A stretch of DNA of 45,058 bases. Origin: Akkermansiaceae bacterium. GTDB lineage: Bacteria; Verrucomicrobiota; Verrucomicrobiia; Verrucomicrobiales; Akkermansiaceae. The notes below the pieces were generated by a model that saw only the letters and a program-made list of their open reading frames with translations, was not told the DNA's origin and did not search any database. A program made the translations under genes and the position numbers. The stretch lies in the NCBI GenBank assembly GCA_903908495.1, contig CAIVSK010000029.1:1-45058 (forward strand), written 5' to 3'. Positions 36,476 through 44,044 of this stretch are shown here, piece after piece. Each line of letters begins with the position of its first letter. The first letter of the stretch is position 1.

Positions 36476-36540
36476 CCACACCAGTTCCATGCCGCTTCTT
36501 GACTTCCTCCCTCATCGCCGCTCCAATGCCGCCTCGCCCC

Positions 36541-37707
36541 ATGGACTATCAAGCCAAAATCGCCCGCAACGTCGCCGCCATCCCGCGCTCGGGGATTCGT
36601 GATTTCTTCGAACTCGTGCAGGGCCGCGAGGGCATCATTTCCCTCGGCGTGGGCGAACCGGATTTCGTCACTCCATGGCACATCCGCGAGGCCGCCATCT
36701 ATTCGCTCGAAAAGGGCCAAACCACCTACACCTCCAACCTCGGCCTGCTCTCGCTGCGCAAGTCCATCGCCCGCTACGTCGGCAATTTCTTCGATGTCGC
36801 CTACGATCCGGCTCGCGAGGTGCTCGTCACCGTCGGCGTGTCCGAGGCGATCGATCTGGCGCTCCGGGCCTTGCTCAATCCCGGCGACGAGGTCGTTTTC
36901 CACGAACCCTGCTACGTTTCCTACAGCCCCAGCATCGTGCTGGCACATGGCCGCGCCGTCGCCGTGGAAACCGACAAGGCCGACGCATTCTCACTCAAGC
37001 CGGAAAAACTCGCCGCCGCCATCACCCCGCAAACCCGCGTGCTGATGCTCAATTTCCCCACCAATCCCACCGGTGCCGTCGCCAGTCGCGATGACCTCGA
37101 AGGCATCGCCAAACTCGCTATCCAGCACGACCTGATCGTTCTAACCGACGAAATCTACAGCGAGCTGCGCTACGACGGCCTCACCCACCTGTCCATCGCC
37201 TCCTTGCCAGGCATGCGCGAGCGCACCGTTTTGCTGCACGGGTTTTCCAAGGCCTTCGCCATGACCGGCTTCCGCCTCGGCTACGCCTGCGCCCCCCAGC
37301 CCATCATCGAGGCCATGATGAAAATCCATCAATACTCGATGCTCTGCGCCCCCATCATGAGCCAATGTGCCGCCCTCGAAGCCCTCGAAAATGGCACCCC
37401 GGCCATGCTCGCCATGCGCGACAGCTACCACCAGCGCCGCGATTTCATCGTCAGCCGGCTCAACCAGATCGGCCTCGACTGCCACACCCCCGGCGGTGCC
37501 TTCTATGTCTTCCCGGATATCCGCAGCACCGGCCTTTCCAGCAAGCAATTCGCCATGGGATTGCTCGAGGCGGAAAACGTCGCCGCCGTGCCCGGCAGTG
37601 CCTTCGGCCCTTCCGGCGAAGGCTTCCTGCGCTGCTGTTACGCCACCGCCTTCACCGACCTGCGCACCGCCATGGACAAAATGGAGCGCTTCGTCCAGGC
37701 CCTCTGA
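36541..37707 (+). CDS. Pyridoxal-phosphate aminotransferase, class I/II
   Basis: An aspartate-aminotransferase-fold enzyme of 388 residues. ATG 36541 gives the usual N-terminus (MDYQAKIARNVAAIPRSGIR); upstream ATGs at 36526 or 36499 lie in repeat-rich sequence. Motifs: LGVGEPDFVTPWHI, TTYTSNLGLLSLRKSIA, the PLP-ring region FPTNPTGAVAS, LTDEIYSELRYDG with the cofactor-binding Asp and Tyr, the Schiff-base lysine in HGFSKAFAMTGFRLGYA, and a C-terminal arginine in GFLRCCYATAF. The substrate is not determined; it most resembles aspartate/aromatic or alanine-type members. A CAAX-protease-like gene begins eight bases after the stop. Confidence 0.92.
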   Translation: MDYQAKIARNVAAIPRSGIRDFFELVQGREGIISLGVGEPDFVTPWHIREAAIYSLEKGQTTYTSNLGLLSLRKSIARYVGNFFDVAYDPAREVLVTVGVSEAIDLALRALLNPGDEVVFHEPCYVSYSPSIVLAHGRAVAVETDKADAFSLKPEKLAAAITPQTRVLMLNFPTNPTGAVASRDDLEGIAKLAIQHDLIVLTDEIYSELRYDGLTHLSIASLPGMRERTVLLHGFSKAFAMTGFRLGYACAPQPIIEAMMKIHQYSMLCAPIMSQCAALEALENGTPAMLAMRDSYHQRRDFIVSRLNQIGLDCHTPGGAFYVFPDIRSTGLSSKQFAMGLLEAENVAAVPGSAFGPSGEGFLRCCYATAFTDLRTAMDKMERFVQAL

Positions 37708-37714
37708 CACGCCC

Positions 37715-38485
37715 ATGCACGCCTCTTCGCAGCCCAACGACGACCCGGTCGTGCTCACCCGCGCCCATGTGCTGCCCCTCGCCATCTTCATGGCCTTCAT
37801 GCTGCTGCTGCAGTTGCTCGCCAACCTCATCGAGTGGAAACACCCCGACGCCCCCTGGTGGCGACAGGATCCAGCTCAATTCGTCTATCCGCTTCAAACG
37901 ATCGCTTCAATCGCCCTGCTGGTCCGTTACTGGGCTTGTTACACCTTTGATTGGTCGTGGCGATGGGGTTTGATTGGGGTTGCATTTGGGGCGGTGGGAA
38001 TTGGCTTTTGGTTGTTGCCCACGACACTCTACGACGCCCTGGGATTTACGGGCAAGACCGACGGTTGGTTGCGGGCGCTTGGGGTGGCGGCGCGTAAGGA
38101 CGGGTTCAATCCGGGCTTGTTTGACAACCCATTGGCGTATTGGGCGGCGGTGGGGTTTCGTTTCTTGCGAGCCGCGGTGGTGGTGGCGCTGGTGGAGGAG
38201 ATTTTCTGGCGCGGCTTTCTGATGCGTTTCATCTGTGATTGGGAGGGCGAGTATTGGCGGCAACCGTTTGGGCGCGGCTCTTGGCTGTCCTACCTCGTCG
38301 TTACTGGCCTGTTCGTGTTCTCGCATGGCCCGCTGGATTGGGCGGCGGCTTGGGTATACGGCAGCCTGACCTTTTTCCTCTGCGTTTGGAGTAAGAACCT
38401 CGGGGCTTGCGTGATCATGCACGCCGCCGCCAATTTCATCATGGGCCTCTACGCCATGGCATACGGGAAATTCGGCTTGTGGTAG
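37715..38485 (+). CDS. CAAX-protease-like membrane protein (PEP-CTERM associated)
   Basis: A CPBP-family intramembrane metalloprotease-like protein of 256 residues, start at ATG 37715 seven bases after the aminotransferase stop. About six hydrophobic segments. The catalytic signatures are EEIFWRGFL (E161, E162, R166), FVFSHGPLDW (H204) and VIMHAAANF (H236, N240). The YPLQTIASIALLVRYW start matches the subgroup I know as PEP-CTERM/exosortase-associated CAAX proteases, which agrees with the PEP-CTERM protein at the left end of the window. No exosortase gene is seen here. Likely role: processing or handling of sorted proteins at the membrane. Confidence 0.82.
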   Translation: MHASSQPNDDPVVLTRAHVLPLAIFMAFMLLLQLLANLIEWKHPDAPWWRQDPAQFVYPLQTIASIALLVRYWACYTFDWSWRWGLIGVAFGAVGIGFWLLPTTLYDALGFTGKTDGWLRALGVAARKDGFNPGLFDNPLAYWAAVGFRFLRAAVVVALVEEIFWRGFLMRFICDWEGEYWRQPFGRGSWLSYLVVTGLFVFSHGPLDWAAAWVYGSLTFFLCVWSKNLGACVIMHAAANFIMGLYAMAYGKFGLW

Positions 38486-38502
38486 CGGGCCCCGGTTGCT
38501 CC

Positions 38503-38673
38503 GGTGGGTTGCCGGCGCATCGGTGGGTTGCCGGCGGATCGGTGGGTTGCCGGCGGATCGGTGGGTTGCCGGCGGATCGGTGGATTGCCTGTGGATCGGT
38601 GGGTTGCCTGTGGATCGGTGGGTTGCCTGTGGATCGGTGGGTTGCCTGTGGATCGGTGGGTTGCCTGTGGATC
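38503..38673. repeat. 19-bp tandem repeat, nine units
   Basis: Nine head-to-tail 19-base units based on GGTGGGTTGCCNGNGGATC. Units 1-4 carry CGGCG (unit 1 has CGCATC), units 5-9 carry CTGTG, so the array is in two blocks that must have expanded separately; a partial tenth unit (GGTGGGT) follows. 19 is not a multiple of 3, so it is not a coding repeat. No spacers, so not CRISPR. It lies between the CAAX-protease-like gene and tRNA-Tyr. The stretch 38674-38778 after it shows nothing else. Confidence 0.95.
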
Positions 38674-38778
38674 GGTGGGTCATTCGCATAAATTTCCTCC
38701 GTTCCCACATTTTTCGCTTGCCAAATCCGCCGCCCTCCCTCATACCGTCGGCCCGCGCGGCAACGTGCGGATGATGAT

Positions 38779-38864
38779 GGGCAGATGCCCGAGTGGCTAA
38801 AGGGGGCAGACTGTAAATCTGCTGGCTAACGCCTACGTTGGTTCGAATCCAACTCTGCCCACCA
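38779..38864 (+). tRNA. tRNA-Tyr (GTA)
   Basis: An 86-base class II tRNA with CCA encoded. Acceptor GGGCAGA (38779-38785) pairs with TCTGCCC (38854-38860), discriminator A, then CCA (38862-38864). The anticodon stem is GCAGA/TCTGC with loop CTGTAAA, anticodon GTA at 38813-38815. A long variable arm (around GCTGGCTAACGCC) and a T-arm GGTTCGAATCC are present. ATGATGATG before it and CATCATCAT after it form a further inverted repeat. The sequence changes character just downstream, so the 3' end may be an integration site. Confidence 0.97.
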
Positions 38865-38920
38865 TCATCATTCCATTCAGTTTCAATGGTTTATGATGCT
38901 TGTACACAAATGTTTAAAGT

Positions 38921-38970
38921 GCAGGTGAGTGCAGCGAAATGCAGTGAAATGCGGTTTGATGCAAAAAAAA
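38921..38970. repeat. Five phased 10-bp repeats next to tRNA-Tyr
   Basis: Five consecutive decamers, each starting GC: GCAGGTGAGT, GCAGCGAAAT, GCAGTGAAAT, GCGGTTTGAT and GCAAAAAAAA. The 10-base spacing is one DNA helical turn. A second pair follows, AAAATGTATA and AAAATGTATA (around 38965-38986). It could be an iteron-like or bend/binding site of the island, or simply decayed sequence. Confidence 0.6.
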
Positions 38971-38986
38971 TGTATAAAAAATGTAT

Positions 38987-39657
38987 AGCGGTAGGTTCGC
39001 GGTTCTGACCTCAGGCGAACGAGCTTTGGCAGCCCAAAACATCCGAATTTCGCTGGATCGACTGCGGGAAGATGCTGAAGCGAGATCCTGCGAGTGCAAA
39101 CCAAGGCGGAGGAAGCAACGTGAGGAAGTTGCCAGAATTCCGGCAAATGCACCCAGAGCGTCACCGATTCCTCCCAATCCTTACCCGGCATCGGCTATTC
39201 CGCCGCCTCCCGACCCCAATCCATCTCGGCGATTCGGCTCAAGGTGAAGTCTCTGAAATCCTCGTTTTTCGCACTACGCCCGCAGATGACAAAGCGCCCC
39301 GTTGGTCACTACTCGATTCACGCCCTCTACGAGCGCCTGCGGCAAGGCGCCCGACGAATTGTTAGCGGCATTCCAAGGTGCGACATCGAATGCGAGCATC
39401 ATTGCCCGCAATACGTCGCCTGAGCGGCAAGCTCCTCAAGGGATTCAGGTTGCCGTTGTCGGCGCCTTCTCTTCACACGGAAGATCAACTAAGCGCCACC
39501 CTGCTTGGCGAGAAAATCCGGCTGTCAGTGACGTTCCCACGTATCACGGCATGCCTGCCTGCCACCTGGTGAGGTGTCAGCCCCTGGGGGCGGGTTTGCA
39601 GCCGCATCCTTCCCGCCAACATTTTCGAAGGCATGTTCTACGCCCCTGAAATCCAGC
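38987..39657. other. Stretch without a supportable gene
   Basis: About 670 bases between the phased repeats and the small gene at 39658. Several short open frames exist on both strands (for instance one from ATG 39286), but none shows a family motif, a clear ribosome-binding site or consistent codon use. I read it as decayed island DNA. Confidence 0.5.
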
Positions 39658-39858
39658 ATGCAGCACGTGACCGACCTCAAACCCCACGAGCGCGACATGG
39701 TCATGATCGAAATCCGCAAATACCGCCAATCGCGCCATTGGGCCGTGTATTTAGATGGCGAGTTGCTGGCCGTGGTCGTCTATCGGAAAGGCGCGGTGGC
39801 CATCGCCGACATGCTGATGCGGATGCGCGCCAGCAAGGAGGCCGGTGATGCCGCGTAA
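39658..39858 (+). CDS. Small protein of mobile-element type
   Basis: A 66-residue protein, from ATG 39658. The core MIEIRKYRQSRHWAVYLDGE followed by LAVVVYRKGA resembles the small 'KYRNSRYWAVY...VYKKGA' proteins that occur in plasmids and integrated elements, often just before an AAA+ ATPase gene, as here. Beta-strand-rich, no known enzymatic motif. Its TAA overlaps the start of the following ATPase pseudogene by 11 bases. Function unknown. Confidence 0.7.
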   Translation: MQHVTDLKPHERDMVMIEIRKYRQSRHWAVYLDGELLAVVVYRKGAVAIADMLMRMRASKEAGDAA

Positions 39859-40561
39859 GGCGCCAGTCCCACCTACCTGTTTTGTCCCGTCCTGTCCCGC
39901 GGATTTCGTCGGGCAGGCGGGAAAGGTGGCGGATGTGCGCATGCAGTAGGCGGAACGGCTGAAAGCCAACCCCAACCAGCCGCTCAAGCTCCTGATCTCA
40001 GTCGCTCCCGGCATCGGCAAGACGAGTCTGGTCAATCTGATCGCACGCACGCTCACCAGTCACCCATCCGCCATCGAGAACGTGAACGGCCGGGAAGTCG
40101 GACTTGACGTCGCCCGTGAATGGACTCGCTCGCTTGCCTATGCGTCCATGTTCGGCCCGTGGTCTATCAAAGTCGTCAATGAACTCGACCGCTGCTCGAA
40201 GAATGCCCAGGACATGCTCCTCACCCACCTCGACCGCATGAGGCCGGGTCACGCGTTCCTCGGCACCACGAACCTAGACGTGACTAGTCTAACGGAACGG
40301 TTTCAGACTCGCTTTCAAGCGGTCCGGCTCCAGCCACCGGATAACGTGGTTCTCGCGGCTTTCCTCGCCCGGCGCTGGGGCGCTCCCATCACCATCACCC
40401 GCCAGATCGCGGAAGGGGCCAAGGGGAATGTCAGATTTGGAGATGTGGATTGGGTGAGTTTTGTGTATCCAAAATGCCGCCATATTTACATCTGTAGCAT
40501 CACGAAGGTTTTACCTTGCTTGCCCCACCTTGTTGACTACCCTTGCGCACCAACGCAATGA
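39848..40561 (+). pseudogene. Decayed AAA+ clamp-loader-like ATPase
   Basis: ATG 39848 opens a frame reading PADFVGQAGKVADVR, then MQ and an in-frame TAG (39947-39949), then continues AERLKANPNQPLKLLI with Walker A VAPGIGKTS, a weak Walker B (IKVVNELDRCS), sensor 1 FLGTTNLD, arginine finger RFQTRFQA and the start of sensor 2 (EGAKGNVR, ending at 40435). After GNVR the family sequence ends and the frame runs to TGA 40561 without recognisable content. The TAG differs by one base from GAG or CAG. The gene has both an early stop and a lost C-terminus, so it is probably dead. Confidence 0.75.
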
Positions 40562-40573
40562 TTTATCCAAACC

Positions 40574-40678
40574 ATGAACGAAATTCCGTTCTCGGACGTC
40601 TTTGTGGCACGCTGCCAGTATTGGCGTCAGGGGGCACCAGCAATATACGGCTCATGCCGGATCGGGTGGCTGCTGTGA
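40574..40678 (+). CDS. Short ORF, possible gene remnant
   Basis: ATG 40574 reads MNEIPFSDVFVARCQYWRQG and ends at TGA 40678 after 34 residues. The start looks protein-like, but the rest to 40846 is not coding and shows a small GGCA-GGA-TGCC hairpin (40684-40694). I take it as the head of a truncated gene of the same decayed set as the AAA+ pseudogene. No identification. Confidence 0.3.
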   Translation: MNEIPFSDVFVARCQYWRQGAPAIYGSCRIGWLL

Positions 40679-40846
40679 TTGCCGGCAGGATGCCTCCGGA
40701 GAAGTCTCCCAGTGGCCCGTTCACCAACCGCGCTGCGGATCATATGCAGAGGGCAGTGGAAACATTTTTCTGCATCTCAACCAAGGACTTTCGTGGTCGC
40801 CAGCAATCATGAAAATAGCAATCCATGAACAATATCATCCATAATT

Positions 40847-42379
40847 ATGCTCATGAAAAATGAAGATCTGAATGTAAGCGCGGCCCGGACTGAAGTAGAG
40901 CATACCTCACTTGTTGCCGATTCACCTTTGATCGTGGGTTCGTCCGGACAAATTGAAGCAATTCACGAAACAGCGAGCCCATCAGAGTCTTTACTAGCTA
41001 AAATAGGCGGACTCGGAACTTACAAAAATGTTGTCCAAGAGTGCATCATTATACGGCACCTAAAATCGATTTACCCAGGAGCAAAATTTTTTATTGGGAA
41101 AACGAAAATGGTTCAAATGGACGTTTTTGAATGGAAAGTAGTGTTGAATTCTACTTGGTTAGAAAATACTGTTTGTGGAGACTTTAATAGGTCAAGAGAT
41201 GTTGTTGTCAGCACGGTTGCGGAAAGAATTAGGATCTCTTCATTTAACGGTATCAAGTTTCAGAGACAGCCTCATCCCTCAGGTTCGGAAACAAGTGGAA
41301 ACCAAATTACTGATGATGAATTATCTAATATTATTATAAGGAATTCAAATCTCGGGATTCCAAAAATATTAGGTCATATTACCGATGGTCTTGCTAGCTT
41401 CTTGGTGAATACTAAATCTAATATAGGATACCCTGGAGACCTGTTCTTCGACGGTCTAACAGAAATTAGGCCAACCACAGCTAGAATTCTTGCGGAACAC
41501 AGCTTTGCGATTGCGCTCAATGGACTGAAAACTATTGATCCCGCGGTCGCAGATTCGTTCGAGGGAAGGTCTGGGGTTCTATATCTTAATGGAATATATA
41601 ACATTTCTGTTGAGTGCGCGCATCGTTTATCAAAGACCGTTAGGGAGCTTTCGCTAAATGGTTTGGCGAGTCTTTCTCCGGAGATCGCCAACGCTCTTGT
41701 GAATGGCTCAAGTAATATTATACATCTCAATGGTCTTTCAAGAGTGGACGACGATGTAGCCGAAATCTTGTCAGCCGGAAATGGAATAGTTTACTTGAAG
41801 GGAGTCAAAAACGTGTCCGTTAATACCGCAAAGATATTTATTAGTGCTAGGGCAAGATCTCTCGCACATGCAGGGACGACAAGAAAGATTATTACAAGTA
41901 TTGATTTAGAATTGATTGTTCCCCGTAGGATCGAAGTTGAACATGTGAAACGCTATCTTCTCGATCCCGATTCGATAGACTTACGTGATGCTAGTTCGAT
42001 TTCTTGTGATGCTGCGGAAATGCTCGTCGGCAAAGAGGATGCTTGTCCCCAAAGCGAGATCGTTTCTCTTCTTGATGCGGTCAAAGAGGCAAGGAGAACG
42101 AGAAATTCGTACCTTTGGTTCAAGCTCCCATCAAAAAATTCTACGGTCACCCAGCGTCGTTCGGCTCGCCCTATCGACGCGAACTCGGCCCATATTTGCT
42201 GGTTAGAAGATCAATTATATATGATGCAGCTCCGTGACGATGATCATGACGAATATTGCGACGTGGATCACGAGCTGCGTGAAAGCGATCGCATGCAAGA
42301 AGAATTGGCGTCTGATAATGAAGATTTCAGTCGATCTTCTAACGATGGTTGGTTTTACTCGGATGAAGACGCAAATTAG
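40847..42379 (+). CDS. Leucine-rich-repeat-like protein, AT-rich gene
   Basis: A 510-residue protein with no recognised enzyme domain. Residues about 195-345 hold about six repeats of 23-24 residues of the type LxLNGLxxLxPxxAxxL (for example LSLNGLASLSPEIANALV, IIHLNGLSRVDDDVAEIL, LYLNGIYNISVECAHRL), a bacterial leucine-rich solenoid typical of planctomycetal/verrucomicrobial surface or signalling proteins. The first ~190 residues are an unrecognised globular domain (GLGTYKNVVQECIIIRHLKS), and the C-terminus is very acidic. No signal peptide. The gene is visibly more AT-rich than its neighbours, with ATA/AGA-type codons, which suggests recent transfer. It converges on the next repeat protein, 108 bases away. 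Confidence 0.75.
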   Translation: MLMKNEDLNVSAARTEVEHTSLVADSPLIVGSSGQIEAIHETASPSESLLAKIGGLGTYKNVVQECIIIRHLKSIYPGAKFFIGKTKMVQMDVFEWKVVLNSTWLENTVCGDFNRSRDVVVSTVAERIRISSFNGIKFQRQPHPSGSETSGNQITDDELSNIIIRNSNLGIPKILGHITDGLASFLVNTKSNIGYPGDLFFDGLTEIRPTTARILAEHSFAIALNGLKTIDPAVADSFEGRSGVLYLNGIYNISVECAHRLSKTVRELSLNGLASLSPEIANALVNGSSNIIHLNGLSRVDDDVAEILSAGNGIVYLKGVKNVSVNTAKIFISARARSLAHAGTTRKIITSIDLELIVPRRIEVEHVKRYLLDPDSIDLRDASSISCDAAEMLVGKEDACPQSEIVSLLDAVKEARRTRNSYLWFKLPSKNSTVTQRRSARPIDANSAHICWLEDQLYMMQLRDDDHDEYCDVDHELRESDRMQEELASDNEDFSRSSNDGWFYSDEDAN

Positions 42380-42487
42380 AAGCGCGTCGGACAAGCTGCC
42401 GGTTTCTGAGCATCCGAAAAACTTGATCAGCGTGAGGAATTCATGGATGAGGTTTGAGGCGATCCAGAAGAAGATAAGGAACTATAG

Positions 42488-43753
42488 CTATATTGTTTCA
42501 GCGAACTTTCTGCGAGCGAACAGGCTCTTTACCATGAGCTTTCGCATCGTGGTATTTCGTAGGTTTAGTATTCCATCTAGCGTCACAAGTTTTGGTGCAT
42601 GGAATGTGGTGGCTGATTCGGCATTCAGATCGCCATTTACTGTTTGTAACTTCGGCGCGTTGATGGTTTTCGCTGAGTTGGCATTCAGTGAGCCGCTTAC
42701 CGTTTTCAGTTTCGGTGCAAAAAAGCTAGTGGCTGATTCGGCGTTCAGATCGCCATTTACTGTTTGTAGGTTCGGCGCACAGAAGGTGGTGGCTGATTTG
42801 GCGTTCAGATAGCTTTTCACTGTTTTCAGGTTGGGCGCACAGAATCTGGTGGTTGAGTCGGCGTTCAGATGTTCTTTCACCATTTTAAGATTCGGAACAT
42901 TAAAAGACATAGCTGAGGGGACATAGAAGGCCCCCTCAACCGTTTGTAGCATCGGAGCATTGAAGGATGTCGCTGATTCAGCAAACAAGACGTTAACGGT
43001 TCGTAGCACCGGAGCATTGAAAGATGTAGCTAGGGCAGCACCCAATATATCAACCGTTTGCAGCATCGGAGCATTGAAGGATGTAGCGTCATCAGCATCC
43101 AGCTCCCCCTCAACCGTCTGTAGCATCGGAGCATAAAAAGCTGTAGCTGAGCAAACAATCAGATCTCCCCCAACGGTTCGCAGGTTCGGAACATTCAAGG
43201 ATGTAGCGAACATTGTACGCATATCTCTCAGAACAGTTTCCAAATTAGGGGAATCGAATTCAGTAGCTGATTCAGCATTCAGGTCCCCCTCAACCGTTCG
43301 CAGGTTTGGAACATTTATGGATGTAGCTGAGTCGATACACAGATCTCCCGCAACTGTTTGCAGGTTCGGAGAATAAAACGTAACTGAGTCGGCAATAATA
43401 TCCGAACCTGTCGTTAGCAGATTAGGTAGGTAGAGATGCCGAACGTCATTAATTATAATCAAAGAAGCCACATGGTGGTATTTCAGTTCGAGGGTATTCT
43501 TCGAACTATCTCGAAACGAACAAAGCAGAACTGTTTGCCCATTTGTCTTGATTTTAACCATACGGTTGGCGGGTATAATCTCCTTGGAAAGCTTGTTGCA
43601 TTCCTGCTTTCCAAGCAATCCGTGAGAACCATACCAGTTCCCGTGCTGATCGAAACAAACAAGAAGGACATCCCGAATCTTTTTGGTGGCTTTGTAATGG
43701 GCAAGAGCCAGCTTCAGATTTTGTTTTGTGAATTGCGTGTAAGGCTTTGTCAT
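42488..43753 (-). CDS. 20-residue-repeat solenoid protein, AT-rich gene
   Basis: A 421-residue protein. Residues about 105-400 are fifteen repeats of 20 residues (two of 19), consensus ATSFNAPNLQTVEGDLNAES; examples are TTFCAPNLQTVNGDLNAESA and TSFNAPMLQTVDILG. The pattern is that of a beta-solenoid leucine-rich-like fold. The N-terminal ~100 residues (MTKPYTQFTKQNLKLALAHY; VLLVCFDQHGNWYGSHGLLG) form an unrecognised domain. The near-identical repeats imply recent expansion. AT-rich like its convergent neighbour and unlike the rest of the window, so probably acquired together. No signal peptide or membrane segment, so a cytosolic binding or recognition protein is likely. Confidence 0.8.
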   Translation of the reverse strand: MTKPYTQFTKQNLKLALAHYKATKKIRDVLLVCFDQHGNWYGSHGLLGKQECNKLSKEIIPANRMVKIKTNGQTVLLCSFRDSSKNTLELKYHHVASLIIINDVRHLYLPNLLTTGSDIIADSVTFYSPNLQTVAGDLCIDSATSINVPNLRTVEGDLNAESATEFDSPNLETVLRDMRTMFATSLNVPNLRTVGGDLIVCSATAFYAPMLQTVEGELDADDATSFNAPMLQTVDILGAALATSFNAPVLRTVNVLFAESATSFNAPMLQTVEGAFYVPSAMSFNVPNLKMVKEHLNADSTTRFCAPNLKTVKSYLNAKSATTFCAPNLQTVNGDLNAESATSFFAPKLKTVSGSLNANSAKTINAPKLQTVNGDLNAESATTFHAPKLVTLDGILNLRNTTMRKLMVKSLFARRKFAETI

Positions 43754-43834
43754 GGTGATGCGTTAGATTATCTGGTTGTTACGAAGCCTGCCACGATGAA
43801 TTTTCAATCTTTGAACTTTGGAATCAGAAATTAC

Positions 43835-44032
43835 TCATGCTGCCATGGTGATGACGTCAGAGTGAGGGATGGACGCTTCCCGGGCAATTCCATCGGCCCG
43901 GTCCGAGGACTCGCGCTCCAGACCGTCGAGGACATCGACGTAAAACGGCGAATTATTCTCGGCCAAAACACGGAAAAAGCCCGTCCCGCGGGTTTCGCGG
44001 AATTGGGCGGTCGAGAGGAGTTCGTCGGGCAT
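43835..44032 (-). CDS. Small hypothetical protein
   Basis: A 65-residue reading from ATG 44032, twelve bases after the stop of the upstream gene on the same strand: MPDELLSTAQFRETRGTGFF and VLDGLERESSDRADGIAREA. The composition (GC-rich codons, no repeats) matches the larger gene next to it rather than the AT-rich repeat proteins, supporting a real partner gene. I do not recognise it. Confidence 0.5.
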   Translation of the reverse strand: MPDELLSTAQFRETRGTGFFRVLAENNSPFYVDVLDGLERESSDRADGIAREASIPHSDVITMAA

Positions 44033-44044
44033 GGTTTAATCTGG

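Noticed and set aside
36499-36540. Upstream starts for the aminotransferase
   Set aside because: They would add residues (MTSSLIAAPMPPRP) encoded next to the repeat region and unlike the family N-terminus; ATG 36541 fits better.
38503-38673. CRISPR array
   Set aside because: Units are directly adjacent with no spacers and no cas genes are nearby.
39947-39949. Pyrrolysine or other amber recoding in the ATPase
   Set aside because: The gene also lacks its C-terminus, and no pyl genes or methyltransferases are present; a simple nonsense mutation is enough.
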